64,000 nt of DNA from Torreya grandis (taxonomy: Eukaryota > Streptophyta > Pinopsida > Cupressales > Taxaceae). Of this stretch, positions 35,301 through 47,040 are shown one piece after another. The notes beneath the pieces were generated by a model. That model did not search any database, was not told the DNA's origin, and saw only the letters and a program-made list of their open reading frames with translations. The position numbers and the translations under genes are program-made. The stretch lies in the NCBI GenBank assembly GCA_037957365.1, contig JARHVA010000668.1, forward strand, positions 124,001 to 188,000, in the 5' to 3' direction. Position 1 is the first letter of the stretch. The number at the start of each line of letters is the position of its first letter.

Positions 35301-35650
35301 GCTCAGGCCATTGCTTGTGTGTTGATTATAACATTCTCATCTAGACCCAAATAGATTTTACCCTGATTGTATCATCCAAGAAATACTTGAATGATATGTC
35401 CTAGGTCACCAAATGTAGGTAATATTAGAAGGTGATCAATGTTTGTATTCTAGAATAAGTGGGGAGATGCGAGGGTGAGTGGTTGTGCAACATTAATAGG
35501 ATCGGGGTAGAAGAACTTTTATTCAGTTTGGTAGAGAGGTAGTCAAATGGATCTTGGTCACTATACTTGGTTTGCCTAGCACCATGTCAATAACCATGGC
35601 TTATTTTTATAAATAAGTGAGAGCCTTGATAAATTATGAGGTATCCATGG
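32400..35650 (-). pseudogene. Post-integrase third ORF of the Tat element, with coiled-coil region
   Basis: Downstream of integrase and in the same sense, the minus strand carries about 3 kb of protein-like sequence. It runs as long blocks in few frames, interrupted mainly by TAA or TAG (occasionally TGA) at positions where CAA, CAG or CGA would read Gln or Arg. Block 1 (about 35200-34600) contains GIVDIIHKMIHQNE and LEYFIQELQTLRS. Block 2 (about 34600-34080) contains PFIIIDIV and FIVEDIFIPLSESPP. Block 3 (about 33850-33210) is dominated by Lys, Glu, Gln and Arg, with repeated EEKRKKEEEE units, a probable coiled coil. A final block (33200-32600) contains LHEVAKIIEDTCLELI. I recognise no catalytic domain. 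Extra ORFs are known in Tat/Ogre/Athila-group elements, but I cannot assign this one. Limits are approximate. Confidence 0.6.
33213..33420 (-). repeat. Purine/pyrimidine tract encoding the Lys/Glu repeat
   Basis: On the plus strand this is an almost pure CTT/CCT tract. Read on the minus strand it encodes alternating Glu and Lys/Arg runs of the third ORF, so the strand asymmetry is explained by coding and need not be an independent microsatellite. Confidence 0.7.
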
Positions 35651-36299
35651 CTATGTGAAATTATGAAATTGGAATGCTTTGTATACTATGTGCAAGAAAA
35701 ATAGATCGGCTCTTGAGAATAGTAGCTTGAAAAAATATGCACAAGGATGAAATGTTGACTTGATATTCAAACTTAGCTTATATATATTTGGCACTTATTG
35801 GCTTTCACATCCCAACCATGCTTAAATGTTCACTCATCTTGAATGCAATGGAAGATGTGGTAAATTTATATCTGACCTAGCCATTAAATCAGTTAGTTAT
35901 TGGTTCACGTGTGGAGCTATGTTATTATTCTCTTTGGTGTCTGTATGGGGGGTATGAACAATTGATGTTGACAAGCCATTTATTTGTTGAAGATCATGTC
36001 AGTCAACCCTTGGATCATGCATTTATTGATGGTGTATGATCACTATCTAATATATATCTTGCTGATGAGACATTTTTTTACCTTTCTTGGAATTAATATT
36101 TTTTAGTCGCTCCTTTTTAACTTTCCTAGTAGCACACGTGGATCCTCTTGTGCATGTCTGGTGCACGTAATGCTTGGTATTACAATTCTCAATTGGTGTT
36201 GATGAGATCATCTACAAACAAACAAAACATAAAAGAAACACACACACAAAACATGCAAAAATAGGTAAATCCTAATCTATATGGTACTATTCAACACCC

Positions 36300-37420
36300 G
36301 CTCAATTTACTGAATGAGATCAATTGACTATTGGAGGTAGGGCTTAAGCCTACATCCATTTACCTGCTCTAGTAACATGATTCCTTGAAGATCTATTAAA
36401 ACCATAGTTTCTTGATGTGTTAGGTCATGTATAATGTAAGGTCCTTTCCACCATATCTATAACTTGCTTGGGAATGCTCTGAAATGACTATCAGACAATA
36501 AGATTGGTTGATCCTTATGACATTCTTTCTAGCATAAGTTCCTATAATGACATGATTTTTAACTCTACTTATTCACTTCCTACATCCATGCTACTCTACA
36601 TCTAAACTCATCCATCTGATTTAGCTCAAGGAGTCAGTTAGTAAGAGACTCACGATCTCTAAGTCGCATGACCATGGAAATGCATAGGTTGGGTACTAAG
36701 TATTCCATCGGCATGACTATTTCAAGACCATACACCAACTAGAATGATGTAAATATTTTAGCCCTTTTATAATGTGTGCAATATGCCCACAAAATCACAA
36801 GAATGTGATCTTCCTATTCATCCCACTTGATGTCATAGATATTTGTTAGCATTTCACCCAACACTTTATTAGAAGCTTCAACTTGGCCATTGGCCTATGG
36901 ATGATACATAGTGATTTTGTGATGAGAGATCATAAATTATTCAATCAAAGCCTTGATGGTGTTGTTGAGAAAGTGCATTCCTTTGTCACTGACTAACTTT
37001 ATGGGACATCTGAACCTTGTTATGATGTTTTCATATAGAGACTTTGTTGCATCCTTCACACCACAACTAGGTGTCAGTAACTTCAACCCACTTAGTAAAA
37101 TAGTCTATCACAGTGATGATATATCTTGATTTGTTGCATTTTCTTAGTGGGTTGATAGGTCCAACAAAATCAATGCCCCATTATTCAAAAGGTTTCTCAG
37201 CTAATAGAGGTTGTAATAACATCTCATTTTTCTACAGTGATTTACCCATGTGTTGGTAGACATCATAGTGTTGCATAAGCATAACTCTATGTGCATCCTA
37301 ATATAGATTTGGCCACCATAATCTACTTTGTAGAAAGTTTTTATCCATGGCTTCTCTCATAAAATGTCCTCTTATGGCTCCTTGATGAGTTTCCTCCAAG
37401 ATTTGAGGTTGTTCATGTGC
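36300..37420 (-). pseudogene. Tat element integrase
   Basis: Minus-strand blocks in order are the core start WGIDFVGPI with the first Asp (about 37170), IDYFTKWVEV (about 37090), KLVSDKGMHF with the second Asp (about 36990), ANGQVEASNKVLGEML with the Glu (about 36860), and the C-terminal block WWKGPYIIHDL to VNGCRLKPYL (about 36450-36330). The three acidic residues remain, but several stops break the frame; for example a TAG stands where the usual YHPQ-ANGQ motif has Gln. This enzyme would insert the element's cDNA. Placement after RT/RNase H confirms the gypsy order. Confidence 0.85.
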
Positions 37421-37719
37421 TAGAACAACCCTGCATAGAACTTCATCCTTCCCCAAGTGATACAAAATCCCATTGATGATGGAATATGGTAGTGTTATGC
37501 TCTTGATAGTGCATAGGGAAGACTCCTTGCTCGAGGAGTTAACAATGGCTTCAAAAAAATTTAGGAATCATAGAGACATGGAAGAGGTGAGCACCATGAG
37601 AGTCTTTTTGTAATTATTTTGACTCTTTACCATTTGGAATGCATTTGAGATGTCTGGTCCCACATTCTCTCTTTCTATTTTTACATTCAAAAGTGAAACT
37701 CATGAAATTAACATCAACC

Positions 37720-38060
37720 ATAGAGAGATGCATCCTCCTAGCATTAGCTTATTGATAAGGTATTACAGGGCTTGATGATAAGTAAAGACTTCAAATGGTG
37801 TTGTAAGTAGATAATTTCAAATTTTTAGTAGTGTGAACATGATGGCCAATGCTTCTTGCTCAATGGTTATGTAGTTTTTCTCTATGTCAGATAATTTTCA
37901 ACTAGTAAAATGAATATGATGGTTGAGTCCACCATCTCTTGGCTCCATAAGCACATCACCAATTGTGATACCTGAAGCATCTACATGTATATGAAAAGGC
38001 TTGTTCCAATTTTAAAAAATGAGTATGGGTGCAATAACCAATATTTACTTTAGCTTGATG
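37720..38060 (-). pseudogene. Tat element RNase H
   Basis: Motifs on the minus strand are FHIHVDASG (about 38000), NYITIEQEALAIMF (about 37870) and FEVFTYHQAL (about 37795). The last normally reads T-D-H-K-A-L, so the catalytic Asp is replaced by Tyr. Stops occur within the domain. It lies between RT and integrase as expected. Confidence 0.8.
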
Positions 38061-38990
38061 AAGGTTGCTTGGCATTTTGAAGTCCAGACAAACTTCACAT
38101 TCTTAGTATTAAATATTCCAACAGAGATGAAATAGCTATGTAGCCTTTGATAAACTTGTGATAGTAGCATGTATGCCCTAGAAAAGAATGCAATTTGGTG
38201 GAACTAACAGGTGGAGGCATACTCAATATTACTATGATTTTTACCTAATAAACCAAAATACTTTTGCTGCATATGATATGTCTAAGAAAAACACTAAAGG
38301 TTGTGAAAATTAAATATTTGCTCAAATTCAAAGCAATGCATAGAGCTTGACATCATTTTAACATTAAATGCAACTTAGATAAATGTTCTTTGAACAAAGA
38401 GAAGACTACCCAATAGTCAGGGTAAACTTTCAAGATGTCATGAATGAATTCCTTGAATGTCGTAACCACTACAAGAAAAAAAACTATAGGTGCATTATTA
38501 AGGCCAAAAGGTATACCCTTGTATGCAAAAGAAATCTATTCTATCACAAATGTTATTTTGGATCTATCTTCTTCTGTGATCTATTTCTGATGATATCCAC
38601 TAAAACCATCCTTAAAAGAATAAACTTCATGTCCTGTGATAAACTCTAAAACTTCATCTGTGAATGGGATTGGGAATGGATCATTGACACAAGCATCATT
38701 AAAAATTATGATAATCCCCACATACTTGGATTTATCCTATTTTATTGAGATGGAATACCATGGGGCTTACCCAATCTACCTTTTTTACTAGATAGATGAT
38801 TCTTGTGTCCTGCATTCTATCTAGTTCAGCCTTTACTTTTAACATCATATTTAGATTGAGCTTGCATGGAAGCTTCTTTATAGGCTGTGCAAACTCCTTT
38901 AGTTCAATATGCATATTTCCAAGAGATGGGTCAACACCTCATAACTTTGAGAATTTTATGGGAAAAACATCTTGATAATCCTTCAAAAGT
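38060..38990 (-). pseudogene. Tat element reverse transcriptase
   Basis: The N-terminal block (38914-38732) includes a polymerase lead of the P-I-[KR]-[KQ]-L type and WVSPMVFHLNKIG, the usual WVSPI..V.KK.G. The catalytic box at 38410-38427 reads Y-P-D-Y-W instead of Y-L-D-D-W, so it is dead. VFSLFKEHLSKLHLMLK and, after frameshifts, GHTCYYHKFIKGY (about 38150) are characteristic of Tat-lineage RT. This domain would copy the RNA genome into DNA. Confidence 0.85.
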
Positions 38991-40463
38991 TGTAGAATTT
39001 TAGAGACCTTAGCTTCTATCCAATAGTTGCCAATGTTTTCCAATTTTGGGACCTCCTCTATCCCAATGTTTGTGACATGTTTTTTGAGAGGTTTTTGACA
39101 AATGTTGCATTTTTATTCATAAATATATTTTTGCAGCCTCTTTTGACGTTCTTATTTAGTAATTTAGATACTATAAAACTTATCTTCTTCAGTAGGTTCT
39201 GCACTGATGTTATTGAGTGGTTTTACAAGTTTCTCAGGCTCAAATAAATCATTCAAATCTAGATCATCATCAAAATATAAATCCTCAATGTCTTTTGCCT
39301 CATCTTGTATGAGGTGACATGGATGCATAAAAGATCATTCTTCATTCTTAGTAACTTTGTACCTTTATAATGCTACTTTCAGATTAGAGACTATGTTCTT
39401 CTATGCAATGCATTCATTTATGGTGCTTAAGTCTTTTGTGCACCTATGACATAATAAATATTTGAGTTTCTATAGTGTGTTGTGAACCAGAGGATTTTCA
39501 TCTTCAAAAAAAAAATGTTTGTATAAAATCACTTTGTAATTGTTCCCAATGCTTGGTTTCCCTTCTGCACTCTTGGTACATGTACCATGCTATTGGTAAT
39601 GGAACAAGTGTATAGTGGAAAATATGAACCCAATACTTTGGTGCCACACATTCCTCATTCAAAACTTCAACACATTTATGTATGTGAATTTTAGGACACT
39701 CACCTTCTTGGAAAAATGGCCAATTAGTTTAGATGAACTACTGTAGCTAGAATCTATTGATCATGAGCTCATAGGCATCATCTCACTCAAGTTGGTTATC
39801 TCAATGAGTTGCACACCATGTCATAGTAACTCCTTTCAGGGCATAATTTAAAGTGTTAAACCACTAGATGATGGCTGATATATGAACTTGAAGGCATAGA
39901 ATGAAGTCATTGATGTCCTTAGTTGCATAGTATATTAGAAGTTGTCACTCATGTGTAAAGACCATTCACATAAGTCAGAGTTCATGGTCACCTCAGGTCT
40001 AATTGAGAAGGTGGGTATCTAAGTTACCACTAATAGATGAATATTTTTCCCATGGTAAAGTGCCTTCCCTATTTATATCTATATAGTCTTGCATATAATT
40101 GTCAACTTGGTACAAGAAGTCAACTTCTGACCAAGTAGGATATTTTGTAGACACAGATGTACACCCTTTTATGATAAACTAGTTTACTATCGACTACATA
40201 GCTATTGGTTTGGGCCTCCATTATTCCAATGTCTTCATTTGATGAATGAACAATAATTTTACCTGAGGTTTGGTATGCTGGTATAGAAATTTGGATTCAG
40301 CTACATGCAAAGCTTTAGGGTTTTCTTTAGAATTCACCTTCATATAGCTGGTTTCTTGCATAACATATGAATAATCTGATTCAACTAATATTATATAAGG
40401 CTTGTGCACTTTGTTAAGAGGAATGGAAACCTCTTTATCACCTTAGTGTGCCTTTAATTGGTT

Positions 40464-40800
40464 TTACACTATGTTGATATTCATCTGACCATCATATGCC
40501 CATTTCTTACCTATGAGCATAGGGTAGTGTGTTGCTATAGTTTTCATGTCGATGAACTCAAAGTCACCATGCAATATCAATTCCACAACTTTGATCTCCA
40601 CATCTTCTAATCTACCAATAGGCTCAACCTTTCCATAATCAACTAGACTCAAATTTACTAGGCTGTTACTCAAAATTGGTCATCTAATGGCTTCCTAGGT
40701 AGAGCTAGGAATCGTATTAACTGTGCTACTGAAATCAAAGACAACATTCAGAATCTCATAGTTAGCAACCTCAATGTTGATATGAGCATCAAAATCCTAG
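40464..40800 (-). pseudogene. Tat element aspartic protease
   Basis: A retropepsin-like region reads NVVFDFSSTVNTIPSST near 40735-40700, where the usual D-[ST]-G triad has become D-F-S. It is followed by VEIKVVELILHG and the C-terminal block THYPMLIGKKWAYD (about 40530-40490), corresponding to the YP.LLGR.W motif. One TAG interrupts it. It would process gag-pol. Confidence 0.75.
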
Positions 40801-41899
40801 GGTTTCTTCATTTTAATGTATCAAACCAACTTTTCCATCTTCTGTTGCCCACATTATGCACACTCTAGTAGATTATGCAACAAGTTTATGATGTTCTATG
40901 AGATATCTTTGTTGCATAATGTACTTAAAATTTTTAGAAGATCTATGAACATAGTGAGAACTCCATCTTGTCGCATGATGTGCATGATCTAGCCATACAT
41001 TTGCACATCTGTTATTGCATCATCTCCTTTGGTGGTGTCTTGATGTTGGATACTTTTCAACATCTACATAGCTTCATACATGAAGCCCTTTTTTATAGCT
41101 AGATCTGGGTACTTATCTTATATATCTTTTCAGATCCACTAATCTTGTGGTATTTCTAGTGGAGGCAAACCTTGGTATGTGTGTTGTTATCATGTAATAG
41201 CATTCAAAAACACATTCTATTTAGGCTGCACACTCACCATATTCACATTCTGAATAGCCTTGTCCTTTTGCTACTTCTCCAAGAGGGGACAATCTTCTGT
41301 GTCATGATGATTAGAGATTATATAGTATGCATAGTATGACTACCTTTATGGATTCATCAGGCAATTTAGTTGGATGTAATTATATTATCCACATAGATAC
41401 ATTGCAGGGAAGGCTGTTGGTAGTTGTTTCATCTACTTCCTTGGTATCCTCCTCTAATTCCACCTTGAGATCCTCCTCTATTGGATTGATATCCACCTTG
41501 ATACCCTCCTTATGAATATTCAATGTTCCAATGATGGCATTGATGATTGTTATCTCCAATTTTGAATTACAATTACACAACTGGTGGGGCCCAACTTGTT
41601 TGTTGCTACTACATTATGGGTGAGCTTTAGGGTGCTACATAATGGTACAGAGGGGATGGAGGTGTCCAACTCAATGAATAAGGGGTCCATCTAGACAAAA
41701 CTTGAGGCTGATACTATGGTGAACTCAAAATCCATTGTGGACCCATTCAGGTCACACAACCTTTATCTATCTCTAGGCTTGGGATCACTAGCTTCACTGA
41801 GGACATTTGATACGTAGTGATGGTGAATACATTTTTAGTGATGCCTTCTTTAAGATCCTATAAATCCTAATAGTTCTTTTCATCATGATTAGATGACTT

Positions 41900-42720
41900 A
41901 AAAAAATTTCAATCCAAATTTTTTAGGTTATTGATATATTGATGTAAAAGATGGCAATTTGTGGTTGCGTGCCCTACTACTCAACAAAGTTCACAATATT
42001 TTGTCTTGAATTTAGGACAATCATTTTTATGATGTCCTTCTTTTTGGAACTCAATAAACCATAGATTTAACTTAGGCTTATCTACCTCATGGTATTGCTC
42101 TATTTTTTTCATAAAATCTAGTAGTGTATTTTCAATCTTGGAATTGGTAATAGGTGCTTCTCTATAATCTTCAATCTAATCTACGTGCATGGTAGTAGCT
42201 CTGGCATTTACTTTCATATCATACTAAGTTTGCATAGTGGCAAACTTAATCCTGGAGTGTAGTCCTTCAATAAAACACACAACTTTGTCTTTATCTATCA
42301 AATCAAATTCTACCTTATACATCACATTAGAGAATCTATAGTCATAGTCGCAGACTAATTCTCTCAATTTTTTCCATATCTCCTTCAGGTCCTGTATAGT
42401 CTAACTAGTGAATTGTTTGATTTTGAATTTTATGATGAGTTAGTCCTCAACATATTTTAGACTTTCTTTGATGAAGATATATTCGAGATATGAACTCGAG
42501 TGCTTTGCTAACTATTACCCCTACTAATTCATACTTTTGAATAGTTTCATCAGTGATAACCTTAGCTTTCCATCTCATCTTGCAAGTTAGCATGTATTAT
42601 TTAGGATCCATGGACCCATCATATTTGGTTAAATTTATGAAACCTCCTAGATTAGTCATCATGTTGACTAGTATAGATGGAGTCTTCTATGTAATTGCTA
42701 TTAGAGGGGGCTACATTTTG
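41900..42720 (-). pseudogene. Tat element gag with zinc knuckles
   Basis: On the minus strand the order is FINLTKYDGSMDP (about 42650), ITDETIQKYELVGVIVSKALEF (about 42540), IWKKLRELVCDYDYRFSNVM and DKDKVVCFIEGLHSRIKFAT (42390-42230), and two zinc-knuckle-like motifs at about 42070-41960. The second knuckle has C-x2-C...G-H-x4-C spacing with a TGA at one position. The first has lost its initial cysteines. This is the RNA-binding structural protein of the element. Confidence 0.75.
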
Positions 42721-44018
42721 AGTGATCCTGCCTATGTATTACTTTGCACACTAAGATAATTATCTTGTGCACTTTGTTTATCTGTACTTCCTTCTTTTTT
42801 TAATTTAGTTTTAACTAATTTTATGGCCTTCAAAGCCTTTCTAATAGATTTAGTATGAATTTTAATACCCCAATGGGTCATGTGTTTTGAAAATGGTCCT
42901 TCCTAACTATCACCTTCCTATCCACCTAGCTGAAAACTTCTACTAGAATATAAAAGATTGGGTTGTGGGGAAGTGTGCCCTTTCGGTGAATGGTTCTTTC
43001 CTACAACTTCTTCTTCTATGATTGAACCTATGTTTAACCTATGATTGTATTTTGTGTCTCTATGTAATTCATCTTCTTCTAAAAATACCCTTTATTGTAG
43101 CTACACAATATATCTATAATCTATCTGTTCTACTTCTAAACTATTCTCACCTTCCTCTTCATACATCTCATCTTCATCTCATTCTTTGTCCTCTCTCTCT
43201 ATCTACCAACATTAATCATCCTATTTATTTGTTATTCATTCATCCACTTGTTCATCACATCTTCACACTTGTTCATCATCTAATCTACAACTACTTTTAC
43301 CTTTACTTACAACTACATGGGTATTGTTCTATTTATTTCATCTATTCTATTGTCATAGTTTTCTTTCTAAATCTAGACTTTTCTTCTGACTCTTCTTTCC
43401 TTGTGTCTCCATTCTAGATTTAGGATCAAGATTTACTTACTCATCTATCTATCATTCACCATCATGCGCACACACCTCCATACGCCCAAAGTGACTACTC
43501 CATATTGGATGGAGTAGGCACCATGGCCTTATCCACAACCAACATCTTTATTAGGAGAGGTAGTTGTAAAAAGTTTCCTCTAATTCCTCGAACAAAATGG
43601 TCTTGCACAACTTCAAACACTATATACCCTTGCACTACAAATTTGATGATGTATATATCTATGGTAGTAGCAACCCAATAGTCTATGGCTCTCATCCAGT
43701 TGGTTTCTAGTTTTAATAGCTGGTCTATATTTTCTTCAGTCCAGGCAATTATATATTTTATTCTAGGATTGAAATAATATTAATCCAATATTTTCAGCCA
43801 GTTAGTAGTTTAGGTAATTCACACCAAAAAAATTTATATATTTATCTGTATATGTGCTCCTAAATAATTTCAATTGTGGTAAGGTCAGTCCTTTTAGATT
43901 CTTCTTTTGTGAAGTTCCATACTTTTTTGTCTAGCCATGTTTCAATGTCTCACTGCTCCGGTAACCATCTTAGCATAGTTCCCTCTAGAAGGAGTGGTTC
44001 CATGCTCACCACACCATT
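42721..44018 (-). other. 5' leader of the Tat element with possible primer site
   Basis: The leader lies between the 5' LTR and gag. Immediately next to the LTR the minus strand reads tggtgtggtgagcatggaac (about 44017-43998), which partly resembles the initiator tRNA-Met primer site TGGTATCAGAGCCATGG after decay. No supported ORF is present; a longer plus-strand open frame at 43022-43417 is antisense and low-complexity. Confidence 0.45.
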
Positions 44019-44552
44019 GTTGATAGAGGTTCCTGATATAAAAGAACATGCTAAGGATGAGGATAGATAATTCTTATTGAAGTACGTAAGATAGTGTAGA
44101 GAAATGATATTTAACAAGGAAGACAAAAACATAACATAGATGTATTTTAGTGCATTTGATAGGAATTAGGATTAACCAAGATTTCAGTAATCCTTCACAG
44201 AACATATAGATTAACATAAATAGGATTAAACCATACATTAAATATGATTGCACACACAAGTAAAAAATATTAAATATAATAGGTAACCATAATGAAAATA
44301 GTCTATATTGATCCCAACAAAAGTTCATCATGTTCTTCATACAAGCATACATATTTATAGTCATTTACAGTCCCTAACTATTCACATTCTTCTCATAATT
44401 TGGTGCCAAAATAGGAGACTATTCATCTTATATCATTTTACAAGTCATGGAGGATAGGACAAAATATATATATCTGACAACTTCATACATAACGCATGGA
44501 TATTCAAGAAATATCCTGCACAACTTTACTTATCCATTTTCTTCTCCCAACA
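44019..44552 (-). repeat. 5' LTR of the Tat element
   Basis: 534 bp, from tgttgatagagg to cttctcccaaca, and partner of 31107-31641. It should hold the promoter. I could not identify a convincing TATA box. Confidence 0.88.
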
Positions 44553-47040
44553 CGGCACTTCTTTAAATCTATTTTTCATTACTTTTGAAGATAAATGTTG
44601 ATTGTATGATATTCATAAAAAAATTCCGTAGTCTTTCCAAGGCTGCCCATCAAATTTAACTCTTAAATGGAAATTGAGCCTAAATTTGATGGTTGACCCG
44701 ACGTATCTTTAAAATAATTATGATTGTTATCTATTCAACATTATCCTTCATATATATATATATATATATATGCATGCATGTATTCATGTATGTAACATGC
44801 ATGCATGCATACATACATATTAGTTTTTACTATTTTGATCATGATATGTAGAATTAGTCAATTTTTAAATGGGCCATGAATTCTAAATGGTATCAATGTA
44901 TTATTATTTTTTATGATTAATAGATTGTACATCATGAGTTCCAATTAAAGAGTCAACTATTATTTTTAGGTTAATTTCATTATTTTAATAGTCAACTAAT
45001 ATGGATTTTTAGTCTAGATCGGGGATGCCATTATGATAGATTTCAAATTGGATAATAGAAATTACTGAGTAGACGAAGGAAAAAGAGAGATCTGAATACT
45101 CAATATTGAAAATAGAAATTCAAATTGATTTGAAACCATTTAAACTAACTTGGTGTTACGTGTTTCTTCTGAAAAGTTTGAATATGTCTTATGATTTGAA
45201 TACATGAAATTGGTATACATGCAACATCATTGTGTAGAGCTGCATTATTGAAAATTTTTGTTTTCATCATGTACCAACTTTAAACCTTGTGAATGTATAG
45301 AAGTGTGATATTCCAGCATGTGGAATCATCTTGAAAAGTCATGTAGTTTTATAATTTTGTTTTCATTATTATCCACATCAAAAATTTCAAATATGTGAAA
45401 CTTAGAGATCAATACACATGGCATCATCATGCAGATTCAAGTTCTTTCAGACTTATGTTCTTTGGAGCTTTGAACAAGATTTTTAATTTGATAAAATTCT
45501 TGTGGACCTATGTAGAATTGGCACATGCCTATTCTACACAAGTCTAGTAATATTTATATGATACATATTTTGTATATAACACCTAAATATGTCAATAGAA
45601 TTATGAATAATGCCAAATTATTCACAACTCCCTTTTTCCCTTTTTTATCCATGTAGGTGACCTTGGGAAACTCACAATATCACAAAAAACATCAAGCAAG
45701 TAAGACATCATACTTACATTTTTTTTTAACTCAAATTAAAATCATCATCATCATCATTGTATTCCTTCACCACTTTTAACTTGCTATTATAAATGGGTGT
45801 GTAATGATGGAGTTCCCCATGCAAAGCTGCCAAGTCAAAAGTTATGTCCTTGTATTTCTAGTTTGTTTTGAATGAGAACAAAGAGGGATCTTGAGTTTAA
45901 ATGGGAGCCACCATTATAATATCTTTATGGATTTGATAGTGGAATTTATAAAAGTGTCAAGGGATTAAAGAGCTATGGATATTCAATTTTCATCATTATT
46001 ATGTTTTAAAATGGCTTTAAAATTGTCTTAAGACCATATAAGTCTAGTCGTGAGGCATTGAGAGAAGGTTATTCATGGCCAAATCATGGGAATTAATTAC
46101 TTCATGAAGGTTTGTGACAACAAGTTTTTATCCACTTTGACTTTTTATTCTTTTATGATACATTTTATTATATATTTTTTTGGCATGTTAGATCTGTCAG
46201 GTATAAATGTGAAAATTTGTAATTGTTTTGTATAATTCTATAAATGTTATAATAAATTTTAATAAAAATAACTGCATAGTTTATTTGTTATGCAATTAAG
46301 TTAGATTAATCTTTCTCTTAAATTTAGATTTATCTTTATAAGAACATTCTCTTATAGATTTTTAAAAATGTCTTTCTAAAAACATCTTTAGATTAAAAAA
46401 TATTCTATAAAATATATATTGATTATTTTACGTGATTAATATATACATCAATGATTTCGAATAACATAGTCAACTATTATTTATAGGTAAATGTCATTAT
46501 TTTAATAGAAAATTATTTAATGAGGTTTTTTGTCATTTTTAAATAGTTAACTATATATATTTAGATGACACTTATAGTCGTTGAGGTTGTTTTCACAAGT
46601 TAATGTTGATTTCCCATAATTTGGTCAATATATTGTGCATGTTTGGCATTTGAACTTGATTGGGTAGGGAAGAAGCCCACCTAATTTAATAATAAATATG
46701 TTGTTACATAATTTTTGTAAGTTTTTCCAAATTATTTTTATCCAATGATAATTAATGATGATAATGTCCCATTATTTTAATGATACATTGAGATTAATGA
46801 TGCATCAAATGACAATATTTGTGTTTGTATATCACCTTACATGTTTTTAATACAAATTTATTCCTAGAAACACATATATCCTTAGTACATAAAACCTAAA
46901 TTACATTTCGTAATTATTATACATTGTTGATTTCATCTCACATTTATGTTTAATTTTTATATTTGATAGGGTTTTAAAGATTTTATTTCATCTCACATTT
47001 ATTTTTTATACTATATTATCTTTGTCTCTTACATTTAATG
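44553..47040. other. AT-rich interval
   Basis: No gene is recognised. It contains a TA run (about 44752-44771) followed by alternating gcatgcatg/catacata repeats up to 44820, a short cat-repeat (45742-45757), and a hairpin at 45505-45545 annotated separately. Confidence 0.4.
45505..45545. repeat. Small hairpin, related to 52.5-kb hairpins
   Basis: tgtagaat (45511-45518) pairs with attctaca (45531-45538) around ggcacatgcc. The flanks ctatgtagaattgg and attctacacaag resemble those of the hairpins at 52501-52642. Confidence 0.5.

Larger units (their letters stand above)
31107..44552 (-). mobile_element. Ancient full-length Ty3/gypsy (Tat-type) retrotransposon
   Basis: Direct repeats at 31107-31641 and 44019-44552 form the LTRs, ending TGTTG...CAACA on the right copy. 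They are flanked by aggca (31102-31106) and cggca (44553-44557), a 5-bp target duplication with one mismatch. On the minus strand the internal order is leader, gag with zinc knuckles, protease, RT, RNase H, integrase and then a long third ORF before the 3' LTR. RT wording (FSLFKEHL, GHTCYYHKFIKGY) is typical of the Tat lineage. All genes contain stops and frameshifts, and several catalytic residues are lost. LTR divergence is much higher than for the Copia element, so this insertion is much older. Confidence 0.9.

Noticed and set aside
43022..43417. 131-codon plus-strand open frame
   Set aside because: It is low-complexity Leu/His/Ile/Tyr composition, antisense to the leader of the Tat element, with no recognisable domain.
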